This document shows, in pieces, positions 17,680-25,998 of a DNA stretch of 64,000 nt. The position numbers were made by a program, and so were the translations under genes. How positions within the stretch are numbered: position 1 is the stretch's first letter; each line of letters opens with the position of its first letter. A model generated the notes under the pieces. That model searched no databases. It was given only the letters and a program-made list of their open reading frames with translations, and had not been told where the DNA came from. Source of the stretch: Ramlibacter tataouinensis (GTDB lineage: Bacteria > Pseudomonadota > Gammaproteobacteria > Burkholderiales > Burkholderiaceae_C); contig NZ_CP116009.1 in NCBI RefSeq assembly GCF_027941915.1, positions 1,364,001-1,428,000 on the forward strand, written 5' to 3'.

Positions 17680-18869
17680 TGGACGCGACGCCGCTCTACG
17701 ACCTGTCGCCGGGCCTGCGGCTGGCGTCGATGGGGTTGGCGCTGGCGGCCGGCCCGCTGGCCTGGGTCTGGCTGCGCCACGCCGGCGCCGGGCCGGCGCG
17801 GCGGCTGCGCGCGCTGACGCTGCTCACGCTGTTCCTCACCTTCGACCTGGTGGTGTTCGGCGCCTTCACCCGCCTGACCGACTCCGGCCTGGGCTGCCCC
17901 GACTGGCCCGGCTGCTACGCCAGCGCCAGCCCGCTGGGCGCCCACGCCGAGATCAGCGCGGCGCAGGCGCAGCTGCCGACCGGGCCGGTGACGCACGGCA
18001 AGGCCTGGATCGAGATGATCCACCGCTACCTGGCCACCACCGTGGGCGTGCTGATCACGGCGCTGGCCATCGGCACCTGGTCGCAGCGGCGCCGCGGGGT
18101 GCCGGTGCACCCGGCCTGGGCGATCGCCACCTTCGCCTGGGTCTGCGTGCAGGGCGCGTTCGGCGCGCTCACCGTGACCATGAAGCTGTTCCCGGCCATC
18201 GTCTCGCTGCACCTGCTGGGCGGCGTGCTGCTGCTGGTGCTGCTGCGCCGGCAGGCGGCGGACTACGCGTTCGCGCTGGACGGGCACCCAGCCGTCGGCA
18301 TCGGCGCCGGGCTGCGCCGGCTGCTGTGGGCCGGCTTCGGCCTGTTGTGGCTGCAGGTGGCGCTCGGCGGCTGGGTCAGCACCAACTACGCGGTGCTGGC
18401 CTGCAGCGACTTCCCGCAGTGCCAGGGCTCGTGGTGGCCGGCGATGGACGCACGGCAAGGCTTCGAGCTGTGGCGCGAGCTCGGGCTGACCTCGGCGGGT
18501 CAACCGATCGAGTTCGCCGCCCTCACCGCCATCCACTACGTGCACCGGCTGGCCGCCTATGTCGTGCTCGCGGTGCTGGGCGTGCTGGCCTGGCGGCTGC
18601 ACCGCGCCAACCTGCGCCGCCCGGCGCGCTGGCTGGGCGCGCTGCTGCTGGCGCAGTTGCTCACCGGCCTGTCCAACATCGTGCTCGGCTGGCCCTTGCT
18701 GGCGGCGGTGGCGCACACCGCTGGCGCGGCGGCGCTGCTGGTGGTGATGACGGGGGCACTGTGCGAAACGCGAGTCGGCGTCCGCCTGCACGATCGCTCC
18801 GCCCTGCGCTTGGTCAATCGGGACTCGCCGGTTTCCGCGCAGGATGACGGCAACCTGGAGGCCGCATGA
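17679..18869 (+). CDS. ctaA: Haem A synthase (CtaA/COX15 family) inside the nir operon
   Basis: A 396-residue membrane protein with about eight TM segments in two four-helix halves. The family motif GAFTRLTDSGLGCPDWPGCY lies at 61-80. Haem-ligand histidines are visible in all four positions: EMIHRYL, SLHLLGG, IHYVHRL and VAHTAGA. It converts haem O to haem A. It overlaps nirDL upstream (TGATG) and nirG downstream (ATGA), so it is co-translated with haem d1 genes, an unexpected partner. Haem A would be needed by the haem-copper enzymes encoded at 31293 and possibly 25998. A different role in haem d1 maturation cannot be excluded. Confidence 0.93.
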   Translation: MDATPLYDLSPGLRLASMGLALAAGPLAWVWLRHAGAGPARRLRALTLLTLFLTFDLVVFGAFTRLTDSGLGCPDWPGCYASASPLGAHAEISAAQAQLPTGPVTHGKAWIEMIHRYLATTVGVLITALAIGTWSQRRRGVPVHPAWAIATFAWVCVQGAFGALTVTMKLFPAIVSLHLLGGVLLLVLLRRQAADYAFALDGHPAVGIGAGLRRLLWAGFGLLWLQVALGGWVSTNYAVLACSDFPQCQGSWWPAMDARQGFELWRELGLTSAGQPIEFAALTAIHYVHRLAAYVVLAVLGVLAWRLHRANLRRPARWLGALLLAQLLTGLSNIVLGWPLLAAVAHTAGAAALLVVMTGALCETRVGVRLHDRSALRLVNRDSPVSAQDDGNLEAA

Positions 18870-19354
18870 ACGCCTTCGACGTCCACACCCATTCCGACCG
18901 CATCGACGCAGCGCTGATCGACCACCTGCACGAGGGCTTCCCGCTGTCCGACCGGCCGTTCGCCGAGATCGGCGCCGCGCTCGACCTGGGCGAGGAGGAA
19001 GTGATCGACCGCCTGCAGAAGCTGCTGGCGACCGGCGTGCTCAGCCGCTTCGGGCCGCTCTACCAGATCGAACGCGCCGGCGGCGCCTACCTGCTGGCCG
19101 CCTTGCAGGTGCCGGCCGGCCGCTTCGACGAGGTCGCCGCGCAGGTCAACGCCCACGTGGAAGTGGCGCACAACTACCGGCGCGGCCACCGCCTCAACAT
19201 GTGGTTCGTGGTGGCCGGCGAGTCGCCGTCGGCGGTGGACCGCTGCGTGGCGGCGATCGAGGCCGAGACCGGCCTGCCGGTGCACTGCTTCGTGCGCGAG
19301 CGCGAGTACCGCGTCGAGCTGCGCCTGCGGGCGCTGGCGCCGGAGCCGACATGA
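18866..19354 (+). CDS. nirG: Sirohaem decarboxylase subunit NirG
   Basis: A 162-residue AsnC/Lrp-like protein with an N-terminal winged-helix block (LQKLLATGVLSRFGPLYQIE) and a C-terminal RAM-like domain including AHNYRRGHRLNMWFVVAG. It acts with NirD, NirL and NirH in decarboxylation of the haem d1 precursor and is not expected to be a regulator. The start overlaps ctaA and the stop overlaps nirH, both as four-base ATGA junctions. Confidence 0.88.
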   Translation: MNAFDVHTHSDRIDAALIDHLHEGFPLSDRPFAEIGAALDLGEEEVIDRLQKLLATGVLSRFGPLYQIERAGGAYLLAALQVPAGRFDEVAAQVNAHVEVAHNYRRGHRLNMWFVVAGESPSAVDRCVAAIEAETGLPVHCFVREREYRVELRLRALAPEPT

Positions 19355-19890
19355 GCGCCGCCGGACCGCTCCCGGGCAGCCCTGTGGACGCGCCCGTCCT
19401 GAGCCCCTTCGAGCGCCAGCTGGTCGCCGCCACCCAGGGCGGCCTGCCGCTGGTGCCGCAGCCCTACGAGGCGGTGGGCGCGCTGCTGGGCGTGCCGGCG
19501 CGCGAGGTGCAGGACGCGCTGGCCTCGCTGCTGGCGCGCGGCGTCATCCGCCGCATCGGCGCCGTGCCCAACCACTACCGGCTGGGCTACGTCGCCAACG
19601 GCATGACGGTCTGGGACGTGGACGACGCGCGGGTCGACGAGCTGGGCGAGCGCATCGCGCAACTGCCCGGCGTCACCCACTGCTACCGCCGCCGCCGCGC
19701 CCTGCCCGACTGGCCCTACAACCTGTTCGTCATGCTGCACGGCCGCTCGCGCGTCGAGGTCGAGCGGCAGGCGCTCACGGTGCGCGATCTGCTGGGCGAT
19801 GCCTGCCGCGACCGCGCCATCCTGTACAGCACCCAGCTGCTGAAGAAAACCGGGGTCCGCCTGCCTGGCGGCGGACAGCCGAAGGAGTAG
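19351..19890 (+). CDS. nirH: Sirohaem decarboxylase subunit NirH
   Basis: A 179-residue AsnC/Lrp-like protein. It has the block LASLLARGVIRRIGAVPNHY followed by LGYVANGMTVWDV and DWPYNLFVMLHG, hallmarks shared with NirL and NirH. The start at 19351 is set by the ATGA overlap with nirG. It completes the D-L-G-H set. Assignment of NirG against NirH rests on order and similarity of the C-terminal DWPYNL block to the NirL half of NirDL. Confidence 0.87.
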   Translation: MSAAGPLPGSPVDAPVLSPFERQLVAATQGGLPLVPQPYEAVGALLGVPAREVQDALASLLARGVIRRIGAVPNHYRLGYVANGMTVWDVDDARVDELGERIAQLPGVTHCYRRRRALPDWPYNLFVMLHGRSRVEVERQALTVRDLLGDACRDRAILYSTQLLKKTGVRLPGGGQPKE

Positions 19891-19896
19891 CCGCGC

Positions 19897-21090
19897 ATGC
19901 TGCGCATTTCCCAATACCTGCGCGAAGTGGCCGAAGCCGAGCGCACCGGCCGCTACCCGGCCCCACCGCCGGCGCGCCGCCGCGGCCCGGTGCGGCCGGT
20001 GGTGATCTGGAACCTCACGCGCCGCTGCAACCTGACCTGCAAGCACTGCTACGCGCTGTCGGCCGACCACGCGTACCCCGGCGAGCTGGACGAGGCGCAA
20101 ATGCGGGCCGTGCTGGACGACCTCAAGGCCTACGGCGTGCCGGCGCTGATCCTCTCCGGCGGCGAGCCGCTGCTGTCGCCGCACCTGTGGGCGGTGGCGG
20201 CGCGTGCGCGCGAGCTGGGCTTCCACCTGGGCCTGTCGACCAACGGCACGCTGATCGACGCCGCCATGGCCGACCGCATCGCGGCGCACGGCTTCGACTA
20301 CGTGGGCATCAGCCTGGACGGCCTGCGCGAGACGCACGACCGCTTCCGCCGGCTGCCCGGCGCCTTCGACAGCTCGCTGGCGGCGCTGCGCCTGCTGCGC
20401 GAGCGCGGCGTGAACATCGGCATGCGCTACACGCTGACGGCGATGAATGCGCTCGACTTCGCACCGCTGCTCGAGCTGATGCGGCAGGAGCGCATCGGCA
20501 AGTTCTATTTCTCGCACCTGAACTACGCCGGCCGGGGCAACATCCACCGCGCGCGCGACGCGCAGTTCGCCGCCACCCGGGCGGCGATGGACCTGCTGCT
20601 CGAGACCGCCTGGCAGGCAGCGGCCCGGGGCGAGGCGGCCGACTTCGTCAGCGGCAACAACGACGCCGACGGCGTGTACCTGCTGCGCTGGGTGCAGGCG
20701 TCCTGGCCACGCTGGGCGCCGGCGCTGCGCGAGCGGCTGGTCGCCTGGGGCGGCAACGCCAGCGGCGTGGCGGTGGCCAACATCGACAACCTGGGCCACG
20801 TGCATCCGGACACGATGTGGTGGCACCACGACCTGGGCAGCGTGCGCGAGCGGCCGTTCTCCGCGATCTGGGAGGACCGCAGCGACGCGCTGATGGACGG
20901 CCTCAAGCGCCGGCCGCGTCCGCTCGAAGACCGCTGCGCGGCGTGCCCCCAGGCCGACATCTGCGGCGGCAACACCCGCGTGCGGGCCCAGCAGCTCACC
21001 GGCAACCCGTGGGCGGAGGACCCCGGCTGCTACCTCGATGACGGCGAACTGGGCATCGCCGGCGAAAGGACCGACCATGCGCTGGCCTGA
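19897..21090 (+). CDS. nirJ: Radical SAM haem d1 biosynthesis protein NirJ
   Basis: A 397-residue radical SAM enzyme. The CxxxCxxC cluster is Cys44, Cys48 and Cys51 (CNLTCKHCYA), followed by the SAM motif SGGEPLL. The C-terminal SPASM-like domain has CAACPQADICGGN and a later Cys near GCYLDD, which should bind a second cluster. NirJ removes propionate side chains and installs the oxo groups of haem d1. It lies six bases after nirH. Its last 14 bases overlap the ATG (21077) that looks like the ancestral start of nirN. Confidence 0.95.
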   Translation: MLRISQYLREVAEAERTGRYPAPPPARRRGPVRPVVIWNLTRRCNLTCKHCYALSADHAYPGELDEAQMRAVLDDLKAYGVPALILSGGEPLLSPHLWAVAARARELGFHLGLSTNGTLIDAAMADRIAAHGFDYVGISLDGLRETHDRFRRLPGAFDSSLAALRLLRERGVNIGMRYTLTAMNALDFAPLLELMRQERIGKFYFSHLNYAGRGNIHRARDAQFAATRAAMDLLLETAWQAAARGEAADFVSGNNDADGVYLLRWVQASWPRWAPALRERLVAWGGNASGVAVANIDNLGHVHPDTMWWHHDLGSVRERPFSAIWEDRSDALMDGLKRRPRPLEDRCAACPQADICGGNTRVRAQQLTGNPWAEDPGCYLDDGELGIAGERTDHALA

Positions 21091-21100
21091 AGCATTGGCC

Positions 21101-21180
21101 CACCCCCGAAGCGCCCTCCCGGGCGCTCCCCCCTCAAGGGGCGCCACCAGCGGCCCGGCAAAGCCGGTTCCGCGGTGGCC
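21101..21180. repeat. Dispersed repeat family 2, copy A, in the 5' end of nirN
   Basis: An about 80-base element running from CACCCCCGAAGCGCC to CCGGTTCCGCGGTGGC. It has two internal inverted repeats (around GAAGCGCC/GGGCGCT and GGCCCGGCAAAGCCGG). Close copies lie at 27469-27542 (opposite strand) and 46792-46867. Here it separates a good ribosome site and ATG (21077) from the body of nirN, in a different frame. Confidence 0.9.
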
Positions 21181-22731
21181 GCTGGCATGCTCCTGCTGGC
21201 GCATGTGCTTGCGCAGGCGCAGACTCCCGTGCCCGACCCGGTCACGCTGTATCGCACCCATTGCGCGTCCTGCCACGGCGAGCAGCGCCTGGGCGGCATG
21301 GGTCCCGCGCTGCTGCCGCAAAGCCTGGAGCGGCTCAAGCCGGTGGAAGCCACGCAGGTGATCCGCGACGGCCGCGCCGCCACCCAGATGCCGGCCTTCG
21401 GCCCGCAGCTGTCGAAGGACGAGGTGGCGGCGCTCGCGGCCTGGATCTACACCCCGGTGCTGCCGGCGCCGCGCTGGGAAGAGGCCGACATCCGCGCCTC
21501 GCGCGTGTTCGACTCCGCATCGACGACCTGGCCGGCCAGGCCGCGCTGGAGCGGCGACCCGATGAACCTGTTCGTGGTGGTGGAAGGCGGCGACCACCAC
21601 GTGTCGCTGGTCGATGGCGACCGGCTGGAGCCGATCCACCGCTTCGCCTCGCGCTTCGCGCTGCACGGCGGCCCCAAGTTCACGCCCGATGGCCGCTACG
21701 TGTACTTCGGCTCGCGCGACGGCTGGATCACCAAGTACGACCTGTGGAACCTGGCGGTGGTGGCCGAGGTGCGCGCCGGCCTGAACATGCGCAACGTCGC
21801 CGTCAGCAGCGACGGCCGCTGGGTGCTGGCGGCCAACTACCTGCCGCATTCGCTGGCGCTGTTCGACGCCGACCTCAACCTGGTGCGCACCTACGCGGCG
21901 GCCCGCCTGGACGGCCAGCAGACCTCGCGCGTGTCGGCGGTGTACGACGCGGCGCCGCGGCGCAGTTTCGTGGTCGCGCTCAAGGACATCCCGGAACTGT
22001 GGGAGATCTCGTACGACGAGAAGGCGCCGCCGGTGTACGACGGCCTGGTGCACGACCACCGCCTGGGCGAGGCGCTGGGCAAGCCCGGCTTCCTGGGCGT
22101 GCGCCGCACGCCGCTGGACGAGCCGCTGGACGACTTCTTCTTCGATCCGGAATACCGGCACGCGATCGGCGCCGCGCGGCCGAAGCCGGGGCAGCCGGGC
22201 TCGGGCCAGGTGGTCCACCTGGACGCGCGCCGGCGCATCGCCCAGCTGCCGCTCGGCGCGCTGCCGCACCTCGGCTCCGGCATCACCTTCGCCTGGAACG
22301 GCACCCGCGTGCTGGCCACGCCCGACCTGCGCGAAGGGCTGGTGACGGTGATCGACATGAACGGCTGGAAGCCGGTCAGGCGCATCGCCACGCCCGGCCC
22401 GGGCTTCTTCATGCGCAGCCACGAGAACACGCCCTACGCCTGGATCGACTCGATGATGAGCCCGTCGGCGCGCGACACGCTCACGGTGATCGACAAGCGC
22501 ACGCTCGAGCCGGTGAAGTCGCTGCGGCCCGAGCCGGGCCGGACCCTGGCGCACATCGAGTTCAGCAAGGACGGCCGCTACGCCCTGGCCAGCCTGTGGG
22601 AGCGCGACGGCGCGCTGATCGTCTACGACGCCGCGACGCTGACCGAAGTCAAGCGCCTGCCCATGAGCAAGCCGGTGGGCAAGTACAACGTCGGGAACAA
22701 GGTGGGAAGGTCGGAGGGGACGTCGCACTGA
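21175..22731 (+). CDS. nirN: NirN, cd1-like haem d1 dehydrogenase, repeat-altered start
   Basis: A 518-residue (from GTG 21175) periplasmic protein with an N-terminal cytochrome c domain (CASCH at 30-34) and a d1-type propeller. NirN oxidises the last haem d1 precursor and can hand haem d1 to NirS. Propeller histidines are visible in HDHRLGEALG and MRSHENTPYAW. The N-terminus is abnormal: the reading frame opens inside the repeat at 21101-21180, with no clear ribosome site. The first residues (GMLLLAHVLAQAQ) look like the remains of a signal peptide without a charged n-region. GAAAGGA plus ATG at 21077 would suit an original start but is out of frame. ATG 21187 is the alternative start. Confidence 0.85.
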   Translation: MAAGMLLLAHVLAQAQTPVPDPVTLYRTHCASCHGEQRLGGMGPALLPQSLERLKPVEATQVIRDGRAATQMPAFGPQLSKDEVAALAAWIYTPVLPAPRWEEADIRASRVFDSASTTWPARPRWSGDPMNLFVVVEGGDHHVSLVDGDRLEPIHRFASRFALHGGPKFTPDGRYVYFGSRDGWITKYDLWNLAVVAEVRAGLNMRNVAVSSDGRWVLAANYLPHSLALFDADLNLVRTYAAARLDGQQTSRVSAVYDAAPRRSFVVALKDIPELWEISYDEKAPPVYDGLVHDHRLGEALGKPGFLGVRRTPLDEPLDDFFFDPEYRHAIGAARPKPGQPGSGQVVHLDARRRIAQLPLGALPHLGSGITFAWNGTRVLATPDLREGLVTVIDMNGWKPVRRIATPGPGFFMRSHENTPYAWIDSMMSPSARDTLTVIDKRTLEPVKSLRPEPGRTLAHIEFSKDGRYALASLWERDGALIVYDAATLTEVKRLPMSKPVGKYNVGNKVGRSEGTSH

Positions 22732-22783
22732 CGCCGCCGCTGCCCTGCGGAGGGCCGACCCGCACGACGAGGCCTTCCCGGGA

Positions 22784-23179
22784 TCAGGCGCCCGCCTGCA
22801 GTGCCGCGCGCACCCGCTGCAGGCGTTGCCCGGCTTCATCGGCCACGCCGGTCACGCCCGGGTTGCCGGTGAGCTGGACCATCGTCTGCGGATCCAGGAA
22901 GCCCACCGAGACCCGGCCGCCATCCAGCTGCCGCAGCGTCACGTTGCAGGGCAGCAGCAAGCCGATGTCCGGTTCGGCCTGCAGTGCCTGGTGGGCCAGC
23001 GGCGGGTTGCAGGCGCCCAGGATGCGGTAGGCGGGCATGTCCTGGCCCAGCTTGTCCTTCATCGCCTTCTGGATGTCGATGTCGCTGAGTACCCCGAAGC
23101 CCTCGGCCTTCAGGGCGGCAAGCACCTTCTCGATCGCCTGTTCGAAGGGTCCGGGAATGTCGACGTGGAATCCATACAT
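22784..23179 (-). CDS. DUF302-family protein
   Basis: A 131-residue protein with the DUF302 core (GFGVLSDIDIQKAMKDKLGQ, then YRILGACNPPLAHQALQ and GLLLPCNVTLRQL). It has two conserved Cys, in GACNPP and LPCNV. It has no signal peptide. DUF302 proteins are small alpha/beta proteins often next to redox or metal-stress genes; their function is not established. It is the last gene of the minus-strand run, 134 bases after the dnr gene, and converges with nirN. Confidence 0.85.
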   Translation of the reverse strand: MYGFHVDIPGPFEQAIEKVLAALKAEGFGVLSDIDIQKAMKDKLGQDMPAYRILGACNPPLAHQALQAEPDIGLLLPCNVTLRQLDGGRVSVGFLDPQTMVQLTGNPGVTGVADEAGQRLQRVRAALQAGA

Positions 23180-23313
23180 GGTCAGTGGTCCTCGCTCGGT
23201 GCGACGCCGGAGTCACCCGGCGCCGGTGATGCCCGTTTCCGGGCGGAACGCCCGCGGCGCCGATCCTGCCGCCAGGCTCGCACCAGTGGACGGTCTGCTG
23301 GACCGCAGGCCCG

Positions 23314-24018
23314 CTACTGCAACTGGTACTGCGCCAGCTTCTTCGGATCGCTGATCCGGATCTCCCTGCGGTCGATCTCGATCAGGCCCTCCTCCTCCAG
23401 CTCGTGCAGCACGCGCGAGAAGTATTCGGGCGTGAGCGACAGCCTTGACGCGATGGTCGCCTTGCTCACCGGCAGCGACACGGTCACGCCGCCGTGCTTC
23501 TCGGCCGCCTCGCCGACGTCCCGCAGCAGGTAGCCGATGATGCGCTGGGCGCCGCTGCACAGCGTGTAGTCCTCGACGTCGCGCACCAGCCCGTGCAGGC
23601 GGCGCGAGATGCCGGCCAGCATGCGCAGGCAAAAGCGCGGGTCGTTCTCGATCTCGGACATCACCGCCGCCTTGGCCACGCTCAGCACCAGCGCATCGGT
23701 CAGCGCCTGCGCGGTGACGATGTAGGGCCGGCCGGTGAACATCAGCGCCTCGGCGAAGGTGCCGCCCGGGCCGATGATCTCGATCACCTTCTCCTGGCCG
23801 TTGGACGACAGGGCGAACAGCTTGACCTGCCCCATGACGGTGACGTGGAACTCCTCGCAGGGGTCGCCGACGCGGAAGACGGTCTGGCCTCGGCTGAAGC
23901 GGCGCAGCGTGCAGCCGCCCGCCAGCCGGGACAGCTCGGGCGGGGCCACGTCGTGGAACAGCGGCAGGGCCGACAGGTAGCGCGGCAGGTCGAAAGCGGG
24001 TCGGCTCGGGGTGTCCAT
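23314..24018 (-). CDS. dnr: Crp/Fnr-family regulator, Dnr/NnrR type
   Basis: A 234-residue activator with a cyclic-nucleotide-type effector domain (about 20-140), dimerisation helix and C-terminal helix-turn-helix (VSKATIASRLSLTPEYFSRV). The N-terminal Cys cluster of oxygen-sensing FNR is missing, as in NO-sensing Dnr/NnrR proteins. The ATG at 24018 (MDTPSRPAF) is chosen because the similarity begins there. TTGA-N6-TCAA boxes lie before nirS, the NOR-like operon and the aromatic genes, and a TTGC-variant box lies upstream of this gene, suggesting autoregulation. It is most likely the NO-dependent activator of the denitrification genes. Confidence 0.9.
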   Translation of the reverse strand: MDTPSRPAFDLPRYLSALPLFHDVAPPELSRLAGGCTLRRFSRGQTVFRVGDPCEEFHVTVMGQVKLFALSSNGQEKVIEIIGPGGTFAEALMFTGRPYIVTAQALTDALVLSVAKAAVMSEIENDPRFCLRMLAGISRRLHGLVRDVEDYTLCSGAQRIIGYLLRDVGEAAEKHGGVTVSLPVSKATIASRLSLTPEYFSRVLHELEEEGLIEIDRREIRISDPKKLAQYQLQ

Positions 24019-24089
24019 CGCGGCAGCCTTCCACGGTCCGGCCAAGCGCGGCCCGTGGCGCAAGTGTGGGTGCCTGGCCGGCCGGCGGT

Positions 24090-24103
24090 TTGCGCTCGGT
24101 CAA
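24090..24103. promoter_or_regulatory. FNR/Dnr-like box upstream of dnr
   Basis: TTGCGCTCGGTCAA, one base off TTGA-N6-TCAA. The centre is 78 bases before the dnr start, and the site overlaps the end of the upstream fusion gene. It could support autoregulation of dnr. Confidence 0.5.
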
Positions 24104-25998
24104 GCCGGCTGCACGGCCGGGGCGAAGGCGTCGGAAAAGCAGGCCTGCTCGTCCAGGCCGCGCGACAGGAAGGCCTGCACGGCGGTGTCGACCATCCGCA
24201 CCGAGCCGCAGACGTACACCTCGTGCGCGCCCAGGTCCGGGAAATCGGCCAGCAGCGCCTCGTGCACCAGGCCCGTGCGGCCGCTCCAGTGGTCGCCGGG
24301 CTGCGGCTCGGACACCACCGGGATCACCTGGAAGCCGGGGTGCCCGGCCTGCCACTGCAGCGCCTGCTCGAGCAGGTACAGGTCCTGCGGCCGGCGCACG
24401 CCCCAGTACAGGTGCATCGGCCGCTTCAGCCCCTGGTGGAACGCCTCCTCGACGATGCTCTTGACCGGCGCGAACCCGGTGGCGCCGGCCACGAACAGGA
24501 GCGGGCGCTCACCATCCTTGAGCTGGAACTGCCCCAGCGGGCCCTCGAAATCCACCAGGTCGCCGGGGCGCATCTGCTCGAACACATGGGTGGTGAAGCG
24601 CCCGCCCGGCACCAGCCGCACGTGCAGCTCGAGCCGGTCGTTGCGGTGCGGCGGGTTGGCGAACGAAAACGCGCGCCGGCCGCCGTCGGGCAGCACGATG
24701 TTGATGTACTGGCCGGCGGCGAACGGCACCGGGCCGCCCTCCACGTCCAGCCACAGCCGCATCACGTCGGGCGCCAGCCGCTCCATCTGCAGCACGCGGC
24801 CGCGATGGCTGCCCAGCGGTTGGGCGCCCTCGACCGCCCGCTCGACCTGGATGCACAGGTCCTCGCGCGCGGTGGCGCAGCACATCAGCGCCTGGCCCTG
24901 CGCCTTCATGGCGTCCGACAGCGCCGCCTGCTGCGCCGGCCGGTGGTCGACCGCGCCCTGCTCCACCGTGCACAGGCACAGCCCGCAGGCGCCGTTGCGG
25001 CATTCGTAGGGCAGCGCCAGGCCCTCGCGCAGGCCGGCATCGAGCAGCGTCTCGCCGGCGCGCACCGTCACCTGGGCCGACGCGCCGCCGGCGTCCAGCA
25101 CCACCATGCGGTGCTCGGCCTGCTTGCCGCCGGCCGGCCGCAGCAGCCAGGGCAGCGCCACCATCAGCCCGGTCGCGAGCACGGTGAGCGCCCACACCTG
25201 GGCATGGGCCCCCTGCGCCATCCAGGGCAGCAGCGCCAGGTAGAACCAGTCGAGCCGGACCTGCGCCACCGCGGTCGACAGGTCGGCCGCCCCGCCCTGG
25301 CTGAGCACCGGCAGCGCCAGCGACAGCAGCAGCAGCGCGGCCACCACGCCGATGGCGATCGGCTTCGGCGGCGTGGTGCGCGCGCGCGGCACCCGCTGCA
25401 CATGCACCCACATCAGCAGCAGCACCACCAGCGGCAGCCCGATGTGCAGGAACGACAGCAGCGAGAAGAAGCGGTCGCCCACGCTGGTGCTGTAGATGAA
25501 GTTGCGCATCAGCGTGCCCTGCAGGGTGGGCAGCCACTCCAGCCACTCGAAGCTGGTGACGATGGTGAACTGGGCCAGCCGGTCCCAGGGCAGCATGTAG
25601 CCGTTGATGCCGGAGGCGTACACGCCCCAGACCAGCACCACGCCGGTGACCCAGGAGAACCAGCGGTAGCCGTTGAAGCGCTCGAAGGCGAAGTGCCGCA
25701 GCAGGTGCAGCAGCATGGTCACCACCAGCGCGTCGGAGGCATAGCGGTGCAGGCTGCGCAGGATGCCGCCGGCGAACCACTGGCCATGGGTGATCGCCTC
25801 GACCGAGTCGTGCGCCGCATCGACCCCGGTCTCGAAGAAGGCGTACAGGTACAGGCCGCTGGCCGCCACCACCCAGAACAGGTAGAAGGTCAGCGAGCCC
25901 AGGTGGTACAGCGGGTTGACGCGGTCGCCGAAGGCGGCATCGAACAGCCCCTCCAAGCGCAGGAACAGCCAGCGCAGCCCGGCCTGGATCTTTCGCAT
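24100..25998 (-). CDS. Cytochrome b-[2Fe-2S] ferredoxin-FAD/NAD(P)H reductase fusion
   Basis: A 632-residue three-module protein. Residues 1 to about 320 are a membrane cytochrome b like the N-terminal half of bc1/b6 cytochrome b. It has two bis-His haem pairs (LHRY...LLHLL in one helix, FLHIG...WVHV in another) and a subunit-IV-like RLDWFYLALLP. About 335-425 is a plant-type [2Fe-2S] ferredoxin (CRNGACGLC plus a distal Cys). About 430-632 is a flavoreductase with RAFSFANPP for FAD, VAGATGFAP and EVYVCGSVRM for NAD(P). It should pass electrons between cytoplasmic NAD(P)H and membrane haems or quinone. The start overlaps the haem-copper gene stop (TGATG). Confidence 0.88.
   Translation of the reverse strand: MRKIQAGLRWLFLRLEGLFDAAFGDRVNPLYHLGSLTFYLFWVVAASGLYLYAFFETGVDAAHDSVEAITHGQWFAGGILRSLHRYASDALVVTMLLHLLRHFAFERFNGYRWFSWVTGVVLVWGVYASGINGYMLPWDRLAQFTIVTSFEWLEWLPTLQGTLMRNFIYSTSVGDRFFSLLSFLHIGLPLVVLLLMWVHVQRVPRARTTPPKPIAIGVVAALLLLSLALPVLSQGGAADLSTAVAQVRLDWFYLALLPWMAQGAHAQVWALTVLATGLMVALPWLLRPAGGKQAEHRMVVLDAGGASAQVTVRAGETLLDAGLREGLALPYECRNGACGLCLCTVEQGAVDHRPAQQAALSDAMKAQGQALMCCATAREDLCIQVERAVEGAQPLGSHRGRVLQMERLAPDVMRLWLDVEGGPVPFAAGQYINIVLPDGGRRAFSFANPPHRNDRLELHVRLVPGGRFTTHVFEQMRPGDLVDFEGPLGQFQLKDGERPLLFVAGATGFAPVKSIVEEAFHQGLKRPMHLYWGVRRPQDLYLLEQALQWQAGHPGFQVIPVVSEPQPGDHWSGRTGLVHEALLADFPDLGAHEVYVCGSVRMVDTAVQAFLSRGLDEQACFSDAFAPAVQPA

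Noticed and set aside
19174-22839. Minus-strand open frame of 1221 codons
   Set aside because: Antisense to nirH, nirJ and nirN, all with intact motifs. The product is His/Arg/Ala-rich low-complexity.
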